Assembly: GCA_037954325.1 (NCBI GenBank)
Contig: JBBMNZ010000003.1
Coordinates: forward strand, 4,911,965 to 4,975,964
Direction of reading: 5' to 3'
From: Fistularia commersonii
Taxonomy: Eukaryota; Chordata; Actinopteri; Syngnathiformes; Fistulariidae
DNA: 64,000 bases
Position numbers and translations under genes: made by a program. Position 1 is the first letter of the stretch. Every line of letters starts with the position of its first letter. The notes beneath the pieces were generated by a model. The model was not told the origin of the DNA. It made no database searches and saw only the letters and a program-made list of their open reading frames with translations. This document shows positions 1 to 60,510 of this stretch, one piece after another.

Positions 1-410
1 AAACAAGTGGTTGGAGAGGCATGGAGAAAGGTAAAGTGAGTATAACTCGGGAGCTCGTGGAGCCCCGAGCTCATTTATCCTTATCGCTGTGGCGGCCTAG
101 CCGGTCGGTAACCCTGGTAACCGTCGCTGCATGGCAAAAAAAAAAAAAGAGAAGCGCCTTACTGTAGTGTTATACAAGCGGAGGCCAGACGTGCCTGGAG
201 TTGAACAGGTAACTCACGCGCTCGCAGCACTTCACTGCACCGTCTCACTCATCAATCCATCCGTCAAACAATGTAAGGGCACTTTGAAAGACGCCGAGAC
301 ACACTGCTGTTCCAAGAGGTAATATGTAACCTCAGAGAAAATGACGAGAACAACTTGCTCGTTTGCTCTTCTTTAGGAGAGTGAGATAGACTAATGCATG
401 CTAAATGTAT

Positions 411-1011
411 ACAGTGATCCCTCGCTATAACGCGGTTTACTTTTCACGGTTTCCCTACTTCACGGATTTGCATCGCGCATTGTGTTCTGCATTCTGATTG
501 GCTAAAAAGTCACTCCGCTTCTTCTCTACCTGTGCGTCAATAACGTTGGAGTTTAATATGTACACGTACGTAAAACAGCTTGCCAAATTTACATTACGTA
601 CGTGCAAATTCTCTTGCGATTTTGAGTGTCTCTAAAACCCATAATGTTTACCAAACGCTCTGGACCGACAAAAGCACCTGCGGCAGGGGGCCGAAAGGCA
701 GCGGAAGATGCTATCTATCGCAGATAAAGTTAAACTTCTGGACATGCTAAGGGAAGGTAAAAGCTATGCGGCTGTAGGTCGGCATTACGGAATTAATGAA
801 TCTCCCATTCGTTCCATAAAGAACGAATGGCCATTCGTTCCATAAAGAAGGAGGAAAAAAAAAACATAAGGACGACAGCAGCAATGTATAATAGAGTATT
901 TAATTGTATCATAATTGTAAAAAAAAAAAATCAAGGTTTCTACTTCACGGATTTTGCCTATCACGGGTTCTTTTTGGAACGTAACCCCCGTGGGAAACAA
1001 GGGTATACTGT
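411..1011 (+). mobile_element. Pogo/Tigger-like DNA transposon remnant, copy 1
   Basis: The left end cagtgatccctcgctataac and the right end, read inward as cagtatacccttgtttccca, are characteristic of the Tigger/pogo branch of Tc1/mariner elements. Inside, a relic of the transposase N-terminal DNA-binding region starts at the ATG at 642 (TKRSGPTK) but is frameshifted relative to copy 2 near 54.6 kb. A tandem duplication around 805-850 repeats a gttccataaagaa unit. It is only about 600 bp, so the catalytic domain is missing. Non-autonomous, probably dead. Confidence 0.85.
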
Positions 1012-1924
1012 GCATATTATTAGTAGTGGCTGTTCAACCATGAGAGAAGTGTTGACACGTTTTCTACTGTAGCAGCAGAGCGTGTGTCTGCAGCAGCTGA
1101 CTGTGAAATCAGAACAGTGAGGATTTAATGATTGAAGACATGTGAGAGAACTGACAAAAAGCCACGCCGCTCGCTATACTGTGACCACTGGCCCCTTCCT
1201 TTCCTCTGCCCCAGCCACCCTTCTTGACACCCATCACCCCATTAGCTGCAACCATTCAAGACTGGGTCAGTAGGGCAAGCAATCTAAGATTAAAAAACGC
1301 ATTATAACGCACACACACACACACACATACACATAAACACCCGCGGATGAAAAGGAGATTTTTTTTTTTTTTCCATTTGTAAACCCGTACTTCACCTGGA
1401 AATGAAAAAAAAAAAAAAAAAAAGTATTTTCCTCACATATCACAAAATAATATTATTGAGAGATACACTAGTGGCATATCTGCGGTGATATGAAGGTTTT
1501 CAAGTATCCTTACCATTAAATTGGAGTGCAACCTGCGTGCAATGGAAGCAGACATATCAACAGTTGGCAGTGTTTATAAGAGTTATAAATGATCTAATAG
1601 CAATACTAACACAGCAGATGCTCGTGAGGCTCGTTCTACAACTACATTTAGGTGATTTCTGCTTGAAAAAAGCTCGAAAAACATCAATTTATTTGTGACA
1701 TATTGAACGAAAATGATAAAAAAAAAATTAAAAAAAAAAAATTAAAAAAAAAGACCATGCAAACCCCACAGGAGATAAATAAGGCATTATTTCTCTGTCT
1801 ATCTCTTGTCTCATGTCACCATATAAAGGACAGCGAAGAATTAAAATCGTGTGTGAAAAGCTAGCTATGTGAAATGTTGTTTATGGGAAATATACACTGA
1901 TACACATTTCATAGATAACACTAA

Positions 1925-2215
1925 TATTGATTTAAAATATAACCTTAAAATACGAGGGAGGCACTGTTTTATTGTTTGATATTATTTTTCATTTTTTTTC
2001 TTTGATATTTTCTACCCGAGTCATATTATTCTTTGAACCCACAGGAATGCAAAATATAAGAAAAATTGGAAACTTTCTGTACATGTAAAAGAGCTAATTA
2101 ATCACAGATTCCTTTACTATGAATGTGCTGCTAATCAATGAAGACCAGAATTTTCCTTTTTAGAAAAATGCACTTTGTTAATAATCAACCGACCAAACTT
2201 TCACTGTTACTGCAG
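1925..2215 (+). repeat. Diverged non-coding repeat, copy A
   Basis: Shares ordered blocks with 5605-5940: aatataacctt, actgttttattg / agtgttttattg, tttgaacc.ac.g.aatgcaaa, the exact aaaagagctaattaatca, and aagaccag followed by ttttag.aaaatgca. Same orientation, about 3.7 kb apart. No open frame and no terminal repeats were seen. It could be an old transposon fragment or a duplicated regulatory element. Confidence 0.7.
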
Positions 2216-4695
2216 CCCAATTAATCACATGGCTTGTCTCAATTACACATTTTTCTTTTTCTAAAATTTGATAACAGATTAAGTTTCAGAAAGGGTTATT
2301 ATGGTGACCCATTAACTTAACTGCCTCCAAGCATAATCCATCCTAAAGGTGCCACAGAGCAGAAATAAAATCAATATTTCCCAACCTCAGCAACATGGGT
2401 CTGTCTGTCTGTCTGGTAATGTCAACATGAGTTTAGTTGACTTAAAACAGTACTTGTCTGCTGTTATATTGAAATAAGATCATTGATGACACGGAAAGTT
2501 AAAACAAATGAAGGGGAATCCGGCTGATCAGATGATCAGAAGGTGGAAGGAAAAAAAAAAAAAAACGTATCGAAGGTCTTGTTTTCTCGCTTTAAACGCT
2601 ATACATTAGTTTCTGCTGACAAATTAATTTGTGAAATATGAATTTGTGCTGCGGGAGTATCGGATCCCGGGATCATTAAGAAGAGCCGTCCGGTCTCCGT
2701 GCAACCGCTCTGAGAGTCGTGTCTGGATTCTCTGCAAAATGTTAAACAAGTTTCCAACGCGGCTGCCCTTTGTAATTGAATCTGTTTGAGGTTTGATGGA
2801 CAGGGACTCAAGCATAGTTAGCAGGTTGCTAAAAAGTTGAAGTGGCTCTGCCTGCAGGTATCAAGGTAGTTTACATTGGGGATGAGAGTCAGTATCTATT
2901 CTGGTTTGCTTCTGTCCAAATGGCAAATTGTCAACTTTCTTGGCCCACAAGACTAACCAGATTTTATATCAAGTCCGGACTTTTTCCTCTCCAGGATTTA
3001 TTGAAGCGTGTCGCCGGGGGCAGGGTGGCTTTGACTTACTCAGTCTGTTACCGCTGAATAGCAGCCCCGATGAAAACAGGTGGACGGATTATATTTTCAT
3101 ATCACTTCTCAGATTTTCAGTTTGGGTGCTGGTTCACCTTGGAATTCGTAAAAAGGAAACAACTCCAGGCGTGCAATGTTAAGCATCCTGGTCTTTTTCA
3201 ACTCCGCCGGAAGCATCAGCAAAGACAATACCGCCATGTCTGACTTTTCCCCCCATACAACTGCCTACATCTGAAACTAAACTGTGCAAGGGGAGGAAAC
3301 ATAAAAACAGGCAATTTAGTGGCTGTTCCTTTGTTTGAACATGAAAAATTATGTCTGGACCAATGAATGCTGTGCAGTGGTGCAGTTGGAGGAGATGTAG
3401 TTACAATGGTAGTTTGCATTGGTCGGGATGTGGAAGTTGTAGGTAGTGAACCTTTGGGTTGGTCCTGTTATTGTGAAAAAAAAAATTGTTTTTGAGTGTT
3501 GGGAATCCTTCGTATTGATACTCAACCATATCGGACATGAATGTGACTTCAAGCAGCAATTTAGCGACCTAACAGAACAATTTGCTGGAATAATTTCCTT
3601 GTCTTCCTTGTGTTGGTTGAAGGTATTCAGGGATTGTAAATCCTTCTTTAACTGTGACTATTTCTCCTGTCACCAATCATCCATTAAGGCAGTTTGAATT
3701 TAAATATGTTTTATTCTAGTGCTAACAGTTACCCTTGACCTTCCATGATAATAATCTTATTGATTTTGTTTTTTTTGGTACGACATAGAGGCACGACCTC
3801 AATTACCTCGGCCGACCTCAGTATTACAATGATGCTTATGAGCCGTCAGCTCAGAAAAGAATGGACGTCTCCAAACTTTTCATCATTTATAACGCTTGTC
3901 TTCTTCGCTGCTCTTTCTCAGACTCATTTGAGCAGCTCCTCCGCACGCTCAGAGCCGACAGTCACGCCGTTTTACAGTTTTTCCCAAAAGTGCCACAATT
4001 CCGGCCAAAAAAGAAAAGAGTAAATCCAAACGGGCTTCTTTTACACTTTACTCGACTGCAGCAATTTGTTAAGTGAGTTTTTACTCTCTCCATCCAGGTC
4101 GTGGATCTTAAATGGCACCTTATCACTGATTGCGTCATTGTATAAATGTCCCATCAGGTTTGCACAAAGTACGAAGGAACATAATGAAAAAAAAAAAACA
4201 AAAACACATTCTCCTCTGACGTTTCAACAACATTGTTTTGAAAAAAAAATTGTCAAGTGTCTGGAAAAGCCTTTCGTCTAACATGTTTTCACCTTAGCAG
4301 TTCTATTGAGAACTAACATGCTTTGCAAATATATCTTTTCACTGTAATGGGAAATTACTGGGAAGTACTTGAAATTGGCCCTCAAGGACATCTCTTTTTG
4401 TATCTTCTCTCTTTTGTAAATGACTCTGTGAGTGTTTCATCTCACCACCTGTATATTTGACAGTGAGTACTCACAACATGCACATGCATGGATGCCAAAA
4501 ACATGAGAAAAAGCGGAGAGTTCTTTACTTGTTTGTGCTTCCACTATCTGGTGGGTGATCCTGATGCAGAAAACTGCGACCAAACAAACAGCTACTCAGA
4601 ATTCAATATAAACAGGGAGGCTGGGAGCTCATTACGTAAATCCGTAAAGTCTGTTGTTCAGATAACTGTCATGAACTAGACATGTCTCTCTGACG

Positions 4696-4718
4696 TATGT
4701 GTGTGTGTGTGTGTGTGC
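4696..4718. repeat. (TG)n microsatellite
   Basis: About 11 TG units followed by gcatgcatg. A 29-base poly-A run lies close by at 4821-4849. Confidence 0.95.
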
Positions 4719-4817
4719 ATGCATGTCAACATGCATGGAATGAGGGAAAGGATCTTGAGAAACAAAACCGGAAATGGGAAAAAAGACAGAAAAGGGAAAG
4801 GGAAAGGAGAGGTTGCA

Positions 4818-4854
<37 letters not shown>

Positions 4855-5604
4855 CACAAGCCATCATAAATAAAGCATGGAGGCGTTTGGAAGATGCAAG
4901 AGGGGGGGGGGAATAATGAGAAAAACAGCGAGCAGAGACTGAGAGGCTGGGCGGCATCATTTCTCTGAAACAGTCTACTGATGTCATTTACTCTGCATCA
5001 ATATTTCACGGCCGTGATGGAAGGAGAGAGGGAGGGGATGGAGGTGGGCGTGGGGTTTAAGGGCTTTGGGAAAGTCATAAAGATGGACGAAGAGAGTGAA
5101 GTTGAGCTACAGAGATTAGTCCTTCTCCATAAACAAAGAGTGAAAGAGGAAAGCGCTGTGGCGGGAAAGACGGCGAATAAGAAACGGTAGTAATAACATT
5201 CAAGGCCCAAGATTCAATTGGTCATTACCATTTCAGTGACCCCACTGACTGCTTTTTATAAACGTATGCTCAGTGCAGGACAGAATGATACTTCAGTGTA
5301 GGAGGATCATCTATCTTTTTTTTTTCAAGCGTTTGCTCAGGTATAGAAGACAAATATCACAAACATTCAATGAGCAATATTTAAAATAATATAGGCTGAT
5401 TTTTCAGCTATCACGTGACAGAAACACACACACACACAAACACACATAAACACACAGAGTAAATTCAAACTAATACTATGACAAAAGGTTCCATAAAGAC
5501 TAAATAGGGGAATTATCAAGTAACAAGTTTCTTTGGAAATTAAATATGATAACACTTTTTGGGGTAGTTACTGGATCAGAGGTGGAAAGGGAAATATATA
5601 TTAA

Positions 5605-5940
5605 CATGCATTTAATATATAACCTTGCAATATAGGGCGACCAGTGTTTTATTGTGCAAATATTTTTTGTTTTCTAATTGATTTTTTTTATGCCCAAATA
5701 GATAGTAACATGAATTTGTAATTTGTTACACATACATTTCTGTGACTATAGAATTTGAACCTACGGAAATGCAAAATATACGTCGATCGGAAACGTTCTG
5801 CACTGTGAATGTACAAGTAAAAGAGCTAATTAATCATAGCATTCTTTGCTAATTAATGCACTGCTAAGCAATTAAGACCAGCATCCTTTTTAGGAAAATG
5901 CAGTTTGGTGGTTAATAAACCACCATCTGTCTCTGCACTG
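5605..5940 (+). repeat. Diverged non-coding repeat, copy B
   Basis: Partner of the 1925-2215 repeat. It retains the block aaaagagctaattaatca and the flanking blocks in the same order, with insertions relative to copy A. A second TAATTA core occurs nearby (gctaattaatgcac). Confidence 0.7.
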
Positions 5941-7053
5941 ACCACACAATATGCTCCTATAAACAGCTGTAATTCCTAAATTTCTAACCAACTCTGGCAG
6001 TTGCGACCATTGGGACACTGAAATGGTGCCACCAATTAATATTTGGAGCAATTATGTGAAAGATTTTCACAGAATCAGGTCCATAACTTGACTAGATGAT
6101 TGTCAAAGCAAGAGGGACAGTGATTATACTAAATGGAAACCCATGATTTGAGGGAAATAACAACAGCTTATTGCAGTAACTGGCCTTTGGTGCTGGTGGA
6201 AGAATATTAATCAAGCAAATGTACATTCTATAAGTCCTGTCAGCAAAATGTATCAAAGAATATAAACAAATTACATTAACCATAAAGGACATTGCATTGA
6301 AATTATCATTTATATTTATGGATTCATTGAAAACTCCGTAGTATTTAATTACAGATGACTGCAACATTGTTAAATAGTGTGTTAAAACTACCTGTTTGAT
6401 ATCAAAAAAGCTATTTGACATAAAAGGCCAGCCAACAATTGATTTTTAGTTTGTATTTCAAAACAGTCTTCTCACATCTAAGTGTTAAGTTACATTTATG
6501 TGTGTGTTTTTTATGCATCTTCATAAGTAGGTTACATCCTCTCTGGGGCATGTTAAACTGTAAGGTGGATTAGTATATTTGCATATAAATCCAACCCTAT
6601 GCATTTTAATGTTGATTTAAATGCAAAGTAGCAGTCCAATTCGGTGTAAGCCGCCGTCTTTGGAGTTGACAAAGATTAATATTAAAAAAAAAAAAAAAAA
6701 AATTTAAAGTGTTGGACATGCACCTATTAAATTGAACAAGGAAGTGTATACGAAGGTATAGGTCATTTTCTGAAATATAAGAAGGAGCAAATCATTTCTC
6801 TGGTGAATAATTTAGAAAAAAAATTAGACCTCATGTAAACAGTCCGCTACAATTGTTCAAAACATGCGCTTTCTATTGTTCATTACTATATTAGAAGAAA
6901 TGCATTTTGTCAGTTACCCCAAAGTAGTTTGAATCTGAAGTTTCTCTGGTGTAATAGGCACTGTTGTCTTTTCCCGCCACATTATTCAGCAAGAACACTG
7001 TGGTGTCCAAGTGTGAAACAAGCCTGAGGCTTCGCATTTGACGCCAGTATATG

Positions 7054-7084
<31 letters not shown>
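7054..7084 (+). repeat. Poly-A tract, 31 bases
   Basis: Uninterrupted A run. No clear retroposon body precedes it, so its origin is unknown. Confidence 0.95.
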
Positions 7085-7086
<2 letters not shown>

Positions 7087-10000
7087 ACCTCCAGTCTCTT
7101 TTGCTATCAATATTTGCTGAGTTCCTTGAGGCAGGTTGTATAATTTCACACCACGGACTGTGCTGGAATTTGGGACTATTTTGGATTTAGCTCAAACCTA
7201 AGAATGACTTTTTTAAAAAAAAAAAGAACAGAGTTTAGATATTAAATAAATTATGCCAGCAGTGGGTTTGTAAACCATTAGAGGGAGAAGGATTTGACTG
7301 TTGCAGGGAAAAAATGGAAAAATAAAACCTTTACTTACCAACAAAATGAAGTGTTCACAGTGTAATTCATCAACTGCATACCAAGAGAGAACACATGTGC
7401 CTCAGAGCGTTAGATGAAGAACGACCCGACTCTGCTCTGTGCTTGTGAATGATTGAAAAAGCGTACAGACTTCAATAATTGTCAGTGACATGTGAGACTA
7501 ATGGACCCCCTTAAGTGCCTCAAGTATAAATCATTAATAGTGTTAATAGAGTTACACTGACACAATACCAACATGGAATCATGAGTAGGAACTTCATGAT
7601 CTTGTTTTTTATTTATATCTAAGTGATGACTGTGACATTCCAGAATAAGATCTGTGTTTAAAAAAGCAGAAAAGTGACTTCGTTTTGGAGAAATACTCGG
7701 ATGAAAACCAGGATGTTGATGTTTGGAGAACTAGTGGGAGAGAATATCGTACCGTTGTATTAAATTACATATACATTAACTAATTTAAAGAAATTGACAA
7801 ACAATGAAACATCTAAAATTTTACTTTGGGTAAAGGGATTTAACAAGCCTGTAATTATAAAACAAAGAAAATGTTCCTTAGCTTGTGGCTTTGCCAGAAA
7901 AAGAGGCAATGTAGGAGGCAAATAAATGATAAAGATGCGGGTGAACTTTTAGCTTAACACGTTCTGAGATGCAAACGGACGAAAAGAACTGAAGGAAACC
8001 CCCTCTAACATTGGATAGAATCATCCCTGTTATTTAGATGTCACTTTATGAATAAAATGATATTTTCTATTTGCTTTCAATTCCAATTGAATCCATACGC
8101 AACACAAATATACCGAACAATTGTACAGTATTTGCGTGCCTATCAGTAAATTATAGTTCGCTTAACTTAAGGCCATTCTTTGTATAATAGCTGCTCTCTG
8201 GATCATTGAGGGTCGGCGAATCGAAGGAAACATGGCTGCTATTCAAGCAAAAACCTGAATGTAGGCAAGAGAGGGTCTGCGATGTGACTTTTTAAACCCA
8301 GATTTAGATGAAAAAACCCAGATGAAATGCTTCTAAATGCAATTGTGCTCACAAAATAAAGGCGCTCAGGGCATGTAATCGAACAAGCTCCTTGAAACCG
8401 TCTGTCGGTGATTGTTATATAAATGTTTCAAAAAAATTAAGAAAAATTAAAAACTGACAACATGCTCACCCCATAGATATTCTTTAAGCCAGGTGGTGGC
8501 TCCTAGTGAAGAATGACAATATATATAGTGAGAGGAAAATAATTGCGTGTTGTAGATTTGCGTCACTGCGTACATAAATCATCAAAACTGATAAAATACA
8601 GACTTGAACCTACGAATATATTCTGTATAATCATGCGCCGCTGTGGATAATTTGTCATGCAACACTGAATGATCTTGTTTCATGGAATTACTATTTTCTC
8701 TTCATAATCAGACACTTGTTTTATCGATTGACATGCATCGATGAGTGTACGATTGTTGGTAATTAGACGTTCAGCTCCATGCCACAGGTATTTTCCAATA
8801 CCTCCTTAGAGACGCCCCATGAATCACCTCATTGAAGCCGTCACTGATACTGAAAGAGTCAGTTTAACGGGAAAAAAAAAATTAAAAAATCAAAAATTCT
8901 TATATTGATCTCTGTATATTCCGTCCCACCTCAACTGTCCTCTGAATATTTGACACATCGTTTCAATAATTTAAAAAAATCAGACACTCCAGCAACAGGG
9001 CGACACCTACGCTGGGAGGCCGTCACTGATTGGACGCCTCGGGTGAAATGGCTGATGATGGATAAAGACGGCATGCCGAGTTGAACAGCGTCATCCTTGC
9101 AAACCGCTCGACCACAAGATGACCATTTGAGGTTTGGGATAAAGAACGGAGCTGATGGAAAAAGAAAGGACTTGTTTCTGTAGCGTTCTTAAATGGCTAT
9201 AAATGTATGAAATGGTGAAATGGCATTTTCTGAAAAGGATTGATCAAGAAGGCTGTGCAGGGAGCAAATGGTGCTAGGAATTTAAAGTACTTTTAACCAA
9301 ACTATAATAATTGAGGTCATGTTTGTGATTTGGAAACTGATGTTTTTTCCATGGCTTGGAAGACAAATGAAAGGGTTTGACACACATGTGAGCTATTACA
9401 AATTGAATCCCATTTACTCACTGAGACGCTGACCTACGTTATGAGATAGTTTAACTTGTTTAGGGCCTATTTGGGGACAGCAACGGGGGATTTGGGTAAA
9501 CAATCAAATAAATAACAGTAATAACCAAACAACGATGAAACCCAAATTAGTTCAAAATTTGAAAGACTATCTAAAATGATATTGCATTGTTCAATGACTC
9601 AATAATAAAATACTCCACTAATGATTCTGGTTCTTTGCACTCATTAAGAGTTAATTGTGTTAATTTCTAAGTCCTGGATTTATCATCCTCGAGCATTTCA
9701 AGGCACTACCTGCTATTTGAGATAAACAATTTTGAAAATAAATGACAATATTCAATAAATGCATGTATCTAGTCTAGACACAAATATCCAAGATAGGTAA
9801 ATCTTATTTTAGCGAGAAGCATAAGTATGAGGGATTAAAGAATATTCAAAAGCAAACACCCTGTACTATCTGCTTTGAATAATGAACAACTCTTGAACTT
9901 TTGCTTTATATTTAATCATTAGATAATGCTTTATATTCATTTTTTTCAATAATTTAATGCCCAAAAGCAGCAATAATGGTTCAAAAATTAATATAACAGC

Positions 10001-10846
10001 GGAAGCGGTATTTTTCTGGTCATATAGTCTCCATCCCATTTAGTGACCCTTGGACCGATGAATGTTCAATTGGGTGGATGGATTTTAGCTGTGTCAGTCA
10101 TTTAGCAGTAAATGGCCGGCAGGTCGGTTTCTAGGTGGAACAAGGAAGAGGCTGTTCAACGCTCTTTGGCACGATGGCACTGACGGGCTTTGGCTCAGCC
10201 CGGCCCAGATGGCAGGCCATCGGCAGAAGGGATTAGCCCTGGAATGGAATGATGGGGTGACAATTGGTTGATTGGCTGATGAACCTCTTGCCTGGCGGAT
10301 TCCGGGCATTCGGGCAGCCCCAAAAGGTGGCTCTTACCACGACGGATATCCGGACACGTTTGGACGGCCTCCTGATCTCAGGAGACGTGGGGCTCTCCAC
10401 GTTGTTGTTTTTCTTACGCCAACCAGAGACAAGTAAACAATGTTAACAAACAAATCCATCAGCGAAAAGAGGTTCTTGGCCGTTCGGCCGAACTTAACCG
10501 CAACGCCGGCGAGGAGACGAATGAATCGATTTCTTAAAAAAAAAAAAAAAAAAAAAAGAGGAAACTTCTGAGGCCGATGCGAAAGTGGAGTGATTTCTCA
10601 AAGTCTTGCAGGACGCCAAGACGAAGCGAAAAAGACTCTTTATTGAGGTCGGCTGAAACAGTGTGCCTGTGTTCCGGATAAGTGTGTGTCTGTTTGTGTG
10701 GGAGGTGCTGTACTGTAGAGCGTGAAGGACTGTATGTGAGAGATAGGACAGCACAGTCAGGGTGTACAGAATGTGTCAATGACTACTGCAAGTGTATGTA
10801 CGATATGTGTGTAGTTGTGGGGCATTCAAGGACAAAACTCTCTTAC

Positions 10847-58014
<47,168 letters not shown>

Positions 58015-58159
58015 CTGAAAACACAAGTAATGTGTTGCCGTGTAAAGTTTCTTCTACCAAAAAAGAATGGAAAAAGAATTTCTATGAAATGTCACGTCAT
58101 CACATGAAAAGCCAATGGAGTTAAATGTTGACACATGCTACCTGCCAAATGTTCCACTA

Positions 58160-58658
58160 TTTTTTTTTATTTTATTTTTTTTCTAATGATTAAAAAAGTA
58201 AAGCATATCCAAGATCCTTTGAAATAAAATACAGGACTGTCTCATAGTATTAGAATATTATGATAAAGTTCTTTATGTTCTGTAATGCAATTACAAAAAC
58301 AAAAATGATATACATGCTGGATTCATTACAAATCAACTGAAATATTGCAAATCTTTTATTATTTTAATATTGCTGATTATGGCTTACATCTTAAGAAACA
58401 CTATTTCTTTTTTTTATTTTTTATTTTTTTCTGATGATTAAAACAGTGGATCAAATCGGAGATCCTTTAGAATAAAATACAGGACTGTCTCAGAGTATTA
58501 GAATATTGTGATAAAGTTCTTTATCTTCTGTAATGTAATTACAAAAACAAAAATGTCATACATTCTGGATTCATTACAAATCAACTGTAATATTGCAAGT
58601 CTTTTATTATTTTAATATTGCTGAGTATGGCTTACATCTTAAGAAAACTCAAAAATCC
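58160..58658 (+). repeat. Tandem duplication, about 250-bp unit
   Basis: 58160-58408 and 58410-58658 align over nearly their whole length: gatcctttgaaataaaatac versus gatcctttagaataaaatac, and attcattacaaatcaactg in both. Each unit carries one end of the MITE. Confidence 0.88.
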
Positions 58659-58766
58659 TATCTCAAAATATTAGACTGTCATGAAAAAGTAATTTTTGTT
58701 TTTTTAATTGCATTATAGAAGATGAAGAACTTTATCACAGTATTCAAATTTTCTGAGAGTCCTGTA
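58479..58766. mobile_element. Palindromic MITE with TA flanks
   Basis: Starts caggactgtctcagagtatt and ends as its near-inverse (ttctgagagtcctg). The inverted arms extend through gataaagttctttat and its partner. TA dinucleotides flank both ends, suggesting a mariner-type target site. No coding capacity. Confidence 0.8.
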
Positions 58767-59151
58767 ATAAAGTTTAGGAATGGATGAACGACACTTGCTG
58801 TAAACATGCAGGCTGGTCTTGTCTAAGGTCATATTTGTTTCTTTTTTCCTTTACTTAAGATAAAAAAAGGCACATTCTTGGTGAATTACTTTTTAAATAA
58901 CCTGAGTTGATGACAAAGAAACAGTTTGATTAAAAAAAAAAAAAAGTATCAATGCGCCATGTCGAAACAATACTTGGAGCGTGTGAGTGTGCAACCCACA
59001 CAACCTCCAAATTCATGGTTGTGTGTTCTTGCGAGGCAAACGGTTGCAGCGCCAACACATGAGGACAGACAGGATGAGAACAAGGAAAGCGAGGATCGCG
59101 GCGGTGCGTTGGGGGAAATGGAGGTTTCTCTTGCGATGTCTATTCTTACTT

Positions 59152-59190
59152 ACCTTCAGCCCTATGAGACTGGCTTCCTTCAAGCAGCAT
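59152..59190 (-). other. Exon-like element B (possible 24-nt microexon)
   Basis: On the minus strand, cttgaag is followed by eight codons reading EASLIGLK and a strong donor gtaagt. It is a near copy of the element at 60756-60795. Homology extends about 20 bases upstream but not into the downstream intron. It could be an alternative clcn2 microexon, as the host intron is phase 0 and 24 nt keeps frame, or a chance duplication. No transcript evidence is available to me. Confidence 0.35.
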
Positions 59191-60409
59191 GACAGTGATA
59201 AAGAGAGGTTTGGAGTGTATCTGTGCTCCTTTCAGGGTTCACTAAGTCTGTTAAAAAGTTAGTGCGGAACTCATGCTCTACCACTGCTTACACATACACA
59301 TGTGGCAAATATTATATACATATTTTCGGAAAAATGTAACACCTTTCACTCCCATCTACTCATACGGTCATCCTGTTAATCCTCCAAACATTGGACACTT
59401 AATTCAACACCACAAAAAATAATGTGGCATTTTTACAAGCGAAATACGTCTGGTTTGCAATGAAACATTATTTCCATCAAGGAAACGAGTGTCTATACAT
59501 AATAAAGACTAAATGAGTGAAGAGTTTATTATCATTTAACTCTTCCCTTGCTTTGCATTTCAATTTCACAAAATGATACATTGATATTAAGTAGATGGGC
59601 CAGAGTTATAATAAATAAAAAAATAAATAAAAAAAAATGTATGCATGTTTATAAAAAAGAACAATTCAAACCATATAGATTTTTAAAAGTATAATTAGGC
59701 TGCATGAAATACTGAAGTATCAAAAGTTTATTTTTATAATTTTCTTGCAGTTGAATCATGGTACAAAATGGTTTGACTTTTTGATTTGCTAAAAGTGGGC
59801 AGTCTTTTGACACAATTATAGGGTGGATTATAATCAAATTTTAGCTCAGTCAGTCAACGTGTCAGTGAATAATATATTAAAACTGTGAGAACTAACCTGC
59901 AACCCTGTATATGGCATAAGCTGTATTAATAGTGAAGAAATAAAGTAATCTGAAGTAATTTCTACAAAAATTGTCAAAATGCTGCCTTGGACAGCGATAC
60001 ATTCTTGAGGTGGGACTTTAGACTGATTGATTTGCTGGTAACCAAAGCTCAAGAAATTAAAAAGTACTCTGTTTAATATGTCCACATATAGAAACATATG
60101 AATATCAACTCTTATTCAAAGCTACAGACAATTTAGAGCATTCAGTTGGCCTGCAGCATGTTTGGATAGCGAGACAATAGAATCGAAATAATGTCATTGT
60201 GCAAAAGTGGGAAAACATTTCCTCATCAGGGTGACGAAAAAAAAAGCAAAAAAAAAAAAAAAAAGCCCCCCCAAAAAAAGCTATACATTATGAGAAAATG
60301 AAAATTGATATGTAAAGAATGAAATACTGTATATCGCAGCAGGGGAGCAAAATAAGAGGCCTTTTCGACTTCTAATTGGTGTCGTGAAGTCTAAATGCAA
60401 GAAACCGAA

Positions 60410-60510
60410 ACCCCCTGACAGGGACCTGTACGTGCACGAGGGGGAACGTGCAAACTCCGCACGGAGAAGCCTTGCTCCGTCACCGGTATCGAACCAGCAA
60501 CCTCCTTGGG
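60410..60510 (-). repeat. Truncated interspersed repeat with tRNA-like B-box
   Basis: The minus strand reads ggttgctggttcgataccgg, then ggagtttgcacgttccccc, a motif pair found in abundant fish repeats. ggttcgatacc resembles a Pol III B box, but no tRNA cloverleaf can be formed from the piece present. Confidence 0.5.

Larger units (their letters stand above)
1..10846. other. No recognisable exon: probable long 3' intron of clcn2 with repeats
   Basis: The last identified clcn2 exon ends in a proper donor, yet no sequence for CBS2 or the C-terminus was found here by reading the minus strand. This is therefore probably intron. It contains a Tigger-like element (about 411-1011), a diverged non-coding repeat pair (about 1925-2215 and 5605-5940), short (CA)n/(TG)n tracts and poly-A runs. 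The first 330 bases are relatively GC-rich and carry short inverted repeats but no supported gene. Small divergent exons could have been missed. Confidence 0.55.

Noticed and set aside
131..322. 63-codon plus-strand frame in the GC-richer left end
   Set aside because: Begins with a poly-A derived lysine run and has no recognisable domain.
60470..60500. tRNA-like B-box
   Set aside because: No A box, acceptor stem or cloverleaf. It fits a truncated interspersed repeat better.
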